From contig CAMDSN010000033.1 in assembly GCA_945907225.1 (NCBI GenBank), positions 1-10,998 of the forward strand: 10,998 bases of DNA, in the 5' to 3' direction. This document shows, one piece after another, positions 6,828 to 10,998 of the stretch. Under the pieces are notes generated by a model. That model ran no database searches. It saw only the letters and a list, made by a program, of their open reading frames with translations, and was not told the origin of the DNA. Origin of the DNA: Flavobacterium psychrophilum (lineage in GTDB: Bacteria > Bacteroidota > Bacteroidia > Flavobacteriales > Flavobacteriaceae). The first letter of the stretch is position 1; each line of letters opens with the position of its first letter. A program made the translations under genes and the position numbers.

Positions 6828-7064
6828 ATGTCAGACATTGCATCAAGAGTTAAAGCGATTATTGTAGACAAATTAGGCGTTGATGAAAACGAAGTTGTAA
6901 CAGAAGCAAGCTTCACAAATGATTTAGGAGCGGATTCATTAGACACTGTTGAGTTAATTATGGAGTTTGAAAAAGAATTTGATATTCAAATTCCGGACGA
7001 CCAAGCTGAAAATATTGCTACTGTAGGTCAAGCTATTTCTTACATCGAAGAAGCAAAAAAATAA
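6828..7064 (+). CDS. acpP: Acyl carrier protein
   Basis: The 78-residue acidic protein carries growing acyl chains as thioesters during fatty-acid synthesis in the cytoplasm. The phosphopantetheine attachment site is Ser37 in the motif [18 protein letters not shown] (34-51), the hallmark of type II ACPs. Length and the helix II recognition surface, rich in Glu and Asp, are normal. ATG 6828 gives the common [19 protein letters not shown] terminus. The gene has a strong promoter and is closed by a strong terminator before fabF, which would allow ACP to be made in excess of the downstream enzymes; the adjacency to the condensing enzyme is common across bacteria. Confidence 0.98.
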   Translation: MSDIASRVKAIIVDKLGVDENEVVTEASFTNDLGADSLDTVELIMEFEKEFDIQIPDDQAENIATVGQAISYIEEAKK

Positions 7065-7072
7065 TAATTAAC

Positions 7073-7106
7073 AATCCGTGATTTTAATTTAAGATCACGG
7101 ATTTTT
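7073..7106 (+). terminator. Intrinsic terminator between acpP and fabF
   Basis: AATCCGTGAT (7073-7082) pairs perfectly with ATCACGGATT (7094-7103), extended inward by a wobble and two A-T pairs to a loop of about five bases, and runs into a T tract (7102-7106). It starts 9 nt after the acpP stop. Incomplete termination here could set the acpP to fabF ratio. Confidence 0.85.
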
Positions 7107-7185
7107 ATTGTTTTTACTGAAAAAAGTGAAAATTGATTGACATTCAATCTTTTAAATATTGAAATACCCTTGTCTCTTTAATAAT

Positions 7186-7193
7186 TATATTTG
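7186..7193 (+). promoter_or_regulatory. Possible -7 box of the fabF-rnc promoter
   Basis: TATATTTG matches TAnnTTTG exactly and ends 49 nt before the fabF ATG. No TTG lies at 18-20 nt upstream (nearest at 13 and 24), so the promoter is only half supported. A promoter is expected because a terminator closes acpP. Confidence 0.4.
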
Positions 7194-7242
7194 AAGATTA
7201 CGTGGGTATTATTTGTTTAAAGACAATCGTAAAAAATAAATT

Positions 7243-8496
7243 ATGACATTAAAACGAGTTGTAGTAACTGGTTTGGGCGCAATAACTCCAATTGGAAATT
7301 CAATTGAAGAATATTGGAACGCATTAATTAAAGGTACAAGTGGTGCTGCTCCAATAACCTATTACGATACCGAAAAACATAAAACAAAGTTTGCTTGTGA
7401 GGTCAAGAACTTCAACATTGAAAATTACATGGATCGCAAAGAGGCCAGGCGCATGGACAAGTTTGCGCAATTTGCTGTAGCAGCTAGTCATGAAGCTATA
7501 GAAGATGCTGGAATTACAGAAACTAACGTTGACAAACACAGAGTTGGTGTAATTTGGGGTGCAGGAATTGGAGGATTAGAGACTTTTCAAGAAGAAGTTC
7601 TAAGTTATGCTAATGGTGATGGTACCCCGCGTTTTAATCCTTTCTTTATCCCTAAAATGATTGCAGATATTGCCCCCGCGCACATTTCTATGCGAAATGG
7701 CTTTATGGGTCCAAATTATACAACTGTTTCAGCCTGTGCATCCTCGGCAAATGCCATGATAGATGCTTTCAATTACATCCGTTTAGGAATGTGTGATGTT
7801 ATTATCACTGGGGGTTCTGAAGCAGCTGTAACTATTGCAGGTATGGGTGGTTTTAATTCGATGCAAGCCTTGTCAACAAGAAATGAAAGCCCAGAAACTG
7901 CCTCAAGGCCTTTTGACGCTACGCGAGATGGTTTTGTTCTTGGCGAAGGAGCCGGAGCATTAGTCTTAGAAGAATATGAACATGCAAAAGCTAGAGGAGC
8001 AAAAATATATTGTGAGATTGGTGGTGGCGGAATGTCTTCTGATGCTTATCACTTAACAGCTCCGCATCCTGAGGGTATTGGAGTAATTGCCGTAATGAAT
8101 AATACACTACGCGATGCTGGGATTAAACCTGAAGAAGTAGATCATATTAATACACATGGCACGTCAACACCTCTTGGGGATGTTGCTGAGTTAAAAGCAA
8201 TAAGTGCAGTCTTTGGTGCGCATGCAAAAAACATAAACATAAATTCAACCAAATCAATGACTGGACATTTACTTGGTGCTGCTGGTGCAATTGAAGCAAT
8301 AGCGTCTATTTTAGCTATGAAATATAGTATAGTTCCACCAACAATAAACCATGAAGTTATTGATGAAAATATAGATCCTAATTTAAATTTAACATTAAAT
8401 CGCGCTCAAAATAGAGAAGTTAATATTGCTATGAGTAATACCTTTGGCTTTGGAGGACATAATGCCTGCGTCTTGTTCAAAAAAATTAAAGATTAA
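7243..8496 (+). CDS. fabF: Beta-ketoacyl-ACP synthase II
   Basis: FabF condenses malonyl-ACP with acyl-ACP to lengthen fatty acids by two carbons. The 417-residue thiolase-fold protein has the expected length and the Cys-His-His triad: Cys165 in TVSACASSANAM, His305 in NTHGTSTPLGD and His342 in KSMTGHLLGAAGA, along with Lys337 and the C-terminal gate GFGGHN (402-407). The GFVLGEGAGALVLEE stretch (230-244) is also characteristic. The ATG at 7243 places the KRVVVTGLGAITPIG strand at residue 4, as in relatives. It follows acpP, whose product is its partner, and is separated from rnc by only 4 nt, so the two are surely co-transcribed. Confidence 0.98.
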   Translation: MTLKRVVVTGLGAITPIGNSIEEYWNALIKGTSGAAPITYYDTEKHKTKFACEVKNFNIENYMDRKEARRMDKFAQFAVAASHEAIEDAGITETNVDKHRVGVIWGAGIGGLETFQEEVLSYANGDGTPRFNPFFIPKMIADIAPAHISMRNGFMGPNYTTVSACASSANAMIDAFNYIRLGMCDVIITGGSEAAVTIAGMGGFNSMQALSTRNESPETASRPFDATRDGFVLGEGAGALVLEEYEHAKARGAKIYCEIGGGGMSSDAYHLTAPHPEGIGVIAVMNNTLRDAGIKPEEVDHINTHGTSTPLGDVAELKAISAVFGAHAKNININSTKSMTGHLLGAAGAIEAIASILAMKYSIVPPTINHEVIDENIDPNLNLTLNRAQNREVNIAMSNTFGFGGHNACVLFKKIKD

Positions 8497-8500
8497 GTAA

Positions 8501-9244
8501 ATGTTGAAACATATTAAAAACATTTTTACAAAATCCCGATCTCTTGAAGACGGGTTTTTTTTTAATGAAATTGAAACTATAATTGGTTTTAAACCAAAAT
8601 CGCTTATTTATTATAAGAAGGCATTTACGCATCGCTCCACAAATCAATTAGATGAGAATGGGTATCCTTTAAACTATGAACGTTTGGAATTTTTAGGTGA
8701 CGCGATGTTAAGTTTTGTAATTGCAGCACATTTATACAATAAAGTGCCTACGGGTGACGAAGGCTACTTAACAAAAATGCGTTCTAAAATTGTGAGCAGG
8801 GACCATTTAAATGAACTTGGAAGAGATTTAAATCTAGTAAGATTTATAGAAAGTAAAGTTCCCTCGCAACATTTTGGGGAAAACATACATGGGAATATTT
8901 TTGAAGCCCTAGTTGGAGCCATCTACTTAGATAAAGGGTTTGGCTTTTGCGAGAAGTTTATACAACAAAGCGTTATTGTTCCCTATGTTGACATTTCAAA
9001 ATTAGAGGGAAAAGTAACTAGCTACAAAAGTCTGCTTATTGAATGGTGCCAAAAAGAAAAAAAATCATTCTATTTTGATGTATTTGATGACAACGGAAAT
9101 GACGATCAAAAATATTTTGGTGTTAGACTGAGCATTGATAACAAAGTAGTTTCAAAAGCAAGAGCAACTTCAAAAAAGAAAGCAGAAGAAAAAGCGGCTC
9201 AACGGGGATATTTTGTGTTTCAAGAAAAAATAAATAAACTTTAG
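8501..9244 (+). CDS. rnc: Ribonuclease III
   Basis: RNase III cleaves double-stranded RNA, maturing ribosomal RNA precursors and some messages. The 247-residue protein has the nuclease signature NYERLEFLGDAML (58-70) with Glu60, Glu63 and Asp67, the second metal-site segment GNIFEALVGAIYLD (131-144) with Glu135, and a C-terminal double-stranded RNA-binding domain from about 172 to 240 ending in the basic ATSKKKAEEKAA helix. In Escherichia coli the second segment begins with Asp114; here the matching residue is Asn132, so one of the four metal-binding acids is missing. An N-terminal extension of about 20 residues precedes the nuclease domain. The start at 8501 is 4 nt after fabF, implying coupled translation. 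A terminator-like hairpin with nine T residues lies within codons 12-21. Confidence 0.95.
   Translation: MLKHIKNIFTKSRSLEDGFFFNEIETIIGFKPKSLIYYKKAFTHRSTNQLDENGYPLNYERLEFLGDAMLSFVIAAHLYNKVPTGDEGYLTKMRSKIVSRDHLNELGRDLNLVRFIESKVPSQHFGENIHGNIFEALVGAIYLDKGFGFCEKFIQQSVIVPYVDISKLEGKVTSYKSLLIEWCQKEKKSFYFDVFDDNGNDDQKYFGVRLSIDNKVVSKARATSKKKAEEKAAQRGYFVFQEKINKL
8535..8563 (+). promoter_or_regulatory. Terminator-like hairpin with T9 tract inside the start of rnc (possible attenuator)
   Basis: CCCG (8535-8538) pairs with CGGG (8551-8554); after a single bulged A, TCT (8540-8542) pairs with AGA (8548-8550) around a 5-nt loop. Nine T residues follow directly (8555-8563). The shape is that of an intrinsic terminator, placed 34 nt into the rnc coding region. 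Translating ribosomes would normally keep it from acting. Confidence 0.4.
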
Positions 9245-9464
9245 TTTTAAAACTACAACGTTTTAGTTCACAAAATAACGCCAACCTTTATTGTCTTATG
9301 TAGAAATTTGTTTGGGATAAACTATATTTACGACTGATTTATGTTAAAATGATAAAACTCAAACTAAATTAAACGACCTAATCAAAGGGTGGGTTCTCAA
9401 AAGTAATTACCTCCCAATTTAATAGCACATCAAAAAAATAAAATAATTTAATTTTTTAACAAGA
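9245..9464. other. Non-coding gap between rnc and pyk
   Basis: These 220 bases hold no plausible reading frame. At the left edge a 14-bp palindrome TAGTTTTAAAACTA (9242-9255) includes the rnc stop codon. TATATTTA (9323-9330) is one mismatch from a -7 box but has no -33 partner. GGGTGG (9387-9392) and CCTCCC (9410-9415) can form an imperfect stem about 50 nt before pyk. I see no convincing promoter or terminator. Confidence 0.5.
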
Positions 9465-10895
9465 ATGCCGACAAGAAAAAAAACAAAAATTGTAGCAACG
9501 CTAGGACCAGCTTGTAGTTCAAAGGAAGTGATTAAAAATATGATCGATGCTGGAGTTAACGTATTTAGAATTAATTTTTCCCATGCAGATTATACAGATG
9601 TAAAAGAAAAAATTGATATCATCAGAGAATTGAATGATGAATTTGGTTATACAACTGCAATCTTAGCTGATTTACAAGGGCCAAAACTTCGTGTTGGTGT
9701 AATGAAAGAAGATGTTGTAGTAAACCCAGGAGATATTATAACATTTCAAACCGCTGAGGACGTTCCTGGAACTAAGGAACGCGTATATATGAATTATAAA
9801 GAATTCCCAAGAGATGTAAAGCCGGGGGAGAAAATTCTTTTAGACGATGGAAAATTGATGTTTGAAGCCATTGAAACAAATGGTACTACAGAAGTGGTTT
9901 GTAAAGTGATTCAAGGGGGTCCTTTAAAATCAAAAAAAGGGGTAAATCTTCCCAATACAAAAGTTTCTTTACCCGCTTTAACTAAAAAGGATATAGAAGA
10001 TGCCCTATTTGCAATAGAACAACATGTAGATTGGATAGCGCTTTCATTTGTAAGAACGCCAAAGGATTTAGAAGAATTGCAGGACCTAATCGCTAAACAT
10101 GCATCTCATAAAATTCCTATTATTGCTAAAATTGAAAAGCCAGAAGCTGTTGAAAATATAGATAAAATAGTTGCTTTTTGTGATGGCTTAATGGTAGCCC
10201 GAGGCGATTTGGGTGTTGAAATACCTGCTCATGAAGTGCCATTAATTCAAAAAAAACTTATACACAGAGCAAAAACAGCGCGTATTCCTGTTATTGTGGC
10301 CACCCAAATGATGGAAACCATGATTACAAGTTTAACCCCTACAAGAGCTGAAGTCAATGATGTGGCAAACTCGGTAATGGATGGTGCTGATGCTGTGATG
10401 TTGTCAGGAGAAACTTCTGTAGGGAATTATCCAGTAGAAGTAATAACTAAAATGACTCAAATTATAGAAGCTGTAGAGGATTCTCCATTAATTATAGTCC
10501 CTCAAAATGCTCCGTTAGTAAGAACGAAACGATATATCACAAAGTCAATATGTTATCATGCCGCAATTATGGCAAATGAAATAAAAGCAAAAGCAATTTC
10601 TACACTAACAAATAGTGGCTATACCGCTTTTCAAATTTCGGCTTGGCGTCCATCTGCTCATATATTAGTTTATACCTCAAACAAAAGAATAGTGACACAA
10701 TTAAGTTTGTTGTGGGGAGTAAATGCTTATTTTTACGACAAGTATGTAAGTACAGATGATACTGTTGAAGATGTAAATCAAATTGCAAAAGAAAGAGGAT
10801 ATGTAAAAAAAGGGGATATGCTTATTAATCTTGCTGCCATGCCAGTTGCTAACAAAGGAATGGTAAATACGCTTCGAGTATCCGAAATAGACTGA
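9465..10895 (+). CDS. pyk: Pyruvate kinase
   Basis: Pyruvate kinase transfers phosphate from phosphoenolpyruvate to ADP, the last step of glycolysis, in the cytoplasm. The 476-residue protein has typical length and domain order: barrel strand KTKIVATLGPACSS (6-19), FRINFSHAD (34-42) with Arg35, Asn37 and Ser39, LADLQGPKLRVG (68-79) with Asp69 and Lys74 at the start of the B domain, the signature IIAKIEKPEAVENID (219-233) with catalytic Lys222 and metal-ligand Glu224, ARGDLGVEIP (245-254) with Asp248, ATQMMETM (279-286) and MDGADAVMLSGETSVGNYP (305-323). The C-terminal domain (about 355-476) carries the usual allosteric fold, but I cannot name its effector. ATG 9465 starts immediately before the first barrel strand. 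No promoter was recognised, so read-through from fabF-rnc is possible. Confidence 0.97.
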   Translation: MPTRKKTKIVATLGPACSSKEVIKNMIDAGVNVFRINFSHADYTDVKEKIDIIRELNDEFGYTTAILADLQGPKLRVGVMKEDVVVNPGDIITFQTAEDVPGTKERVYMNYKEFPRDVKPGEKILLDDGKLMFEAIETNGTTEVVCKVIQGGPLKSKKGVNLPNTKVSLPALTKKDIEDALFAIEQHVDWIALSFVRTPKDLEELQDLIAKHASHKIPIIAKIEKPEAVENIDKIVAFCDGLMVARGDLGVEIPAHEVPLIQKKLIHRAKTARIPVIVATQMMETMITSLTPTRAEVNDVANSVMDGADAVMLSGETSVGNYPVEVITKMTQIIEAVEDSPLIIVPQNAPLVRTKRYITKSICYHAAIMANEIKAKAISTLTNSGYTAFQISAWRPSAHILVYTSNKRIVTQLSLLWGVNAYFYDKYVSTDDTVEDVNQIAKERGYVKKGDMLINLAAMPVANKGMVNTLRVSEID

Positions 10896-10921
10896 TTGTA
10901 TTAATTTTAAAAATAAATAAA

Positions 10922-10998
10922 ATGAATTCACAAAATCCGTTTTTTAACACAAAATCGTTTAAAGAAAACAACAATGTTACTCATGAAGCTGTTGTAAT
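10922..10998 (+). CDS. Start of a gene cut by the window edge; possibly Bax inhibitor-1/YccA family
   Basis: An ATG 26 nt after the pyk stop opens a frame of 25 codons that runs off the right edge: it begins MNSQNPFFNTKSFKEN and continues with a Thr-His-Glu-Ala-Val-Val stretch. The spacing and the A/T-rich leader are like those of the other genes here, so the frame is probably real. The NPFFNTKSF wording resembles, from memory, the N terminus of Bacteroidetes Bax inhibitor-1/YccA-like membrane proteins, but 25 residues before any membrane segment are too few to assign it. Confidence 0.55.
   Translation, partial: MNSQNPFFNTKSFKENNNVTHEAVV

Noticed and set aside
9242..9255. 14-bp palindrome TAGTTTTAAAACTA at the rnc stop as a terminator
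   Set aside because: It has almost no GC pairs and no T tract after it, so it is a poor terminator; A/T palindromes of this size occur by chance here.
10600..10931. Two overlapping minus-strand frames opposite the end of pyk
   Set aside because: They are antisense to the conserved C-terminal domain of pyruvate kinase and lack any sign of coding selection.
1..10998. Search for CRISPR arrays, insertion sequences, att sites, tRNA or rRNA genes
   Set aside because: No spaced direct repeats, transposase frames, terminal repeats or RNA gene signatures were seen; the genes are all intact and housekeeping in nature.

Overview
The window comes from the chromosome of a low-GC member of the Bacteroidetes, almost certainly a flavobacterium (Flavobacteriaceae). 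Three things point there. The proteins have the character of that group: a Bacteroidetes-type UvrD/RecB-like helicase, a 632-residue PurF-like protein, and the acpP-fabF-rnc order. Start codons are preceded by A/T-rich leaders, not Shine-Dalgarno boxes. Several genes carry the Bacteroidetes promoter form TTTG-N19-TAnnTTTG, with a perfect example at 5445-5475. Nearly every base belongs to an intact housekeeping gene. I see no transposon, prophage, CRISPR array, tRNA or rRNA.

Left part (1-2242). The N-terminal 476 residues of a superfamily 1 helicase of the AddA/RecB kind run leftwards off the window. Divergent from it is a manganese-type superoxide dismutase gene with its own promoter and intrinsic terminator.

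Middle part, minus strand (about 2311-6640). From right to left in the direction of transcription: purN and rnhA (11 nt apart, one promoter with a dyad over the start site), then a PfkB-family sugar kinase with a textbook promoter and terminator, then the large PurF-like amidotransferase-phosphoribosyltransferase. Downstream of the last gene, a compact hairpin-linker-terminator structure behind a promoter-like box may be a small RNA of about 75 nt. PurN is a step of purine synthesis, and the PurF-like protein carries all the expected glutaminase and PRPP-binding motifs. Its phosphoribosyltransferase domain departs from canonical PurF and it is about 130 residues longer, so its product should not be taken for granted.

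Right part, plus strand (6769-10998). acpP has a strong promoter and a strong terminator. It is followed by fabF and rnc (4 nt apart), pyk, and the first 25 codons of a further gene. ACP and FabF are carrier and condensing enzyme of fatty-acid elongation, RNase III processes double-stranded RNA, and pyruvate kinase ends glycolysis. A terminator-like hairpin with nine T residues lies inside the first 21 codons of rnc.

The points most worth a second look are the candidate small RNA at 2311-2389, the terminator-like element within rnc, the divergent PurF-like protein next to a sugar kinase of unknown substrate, and an Asn in place of a metal-binding Asp in RNase III. None of these amounts to proof of a new system.
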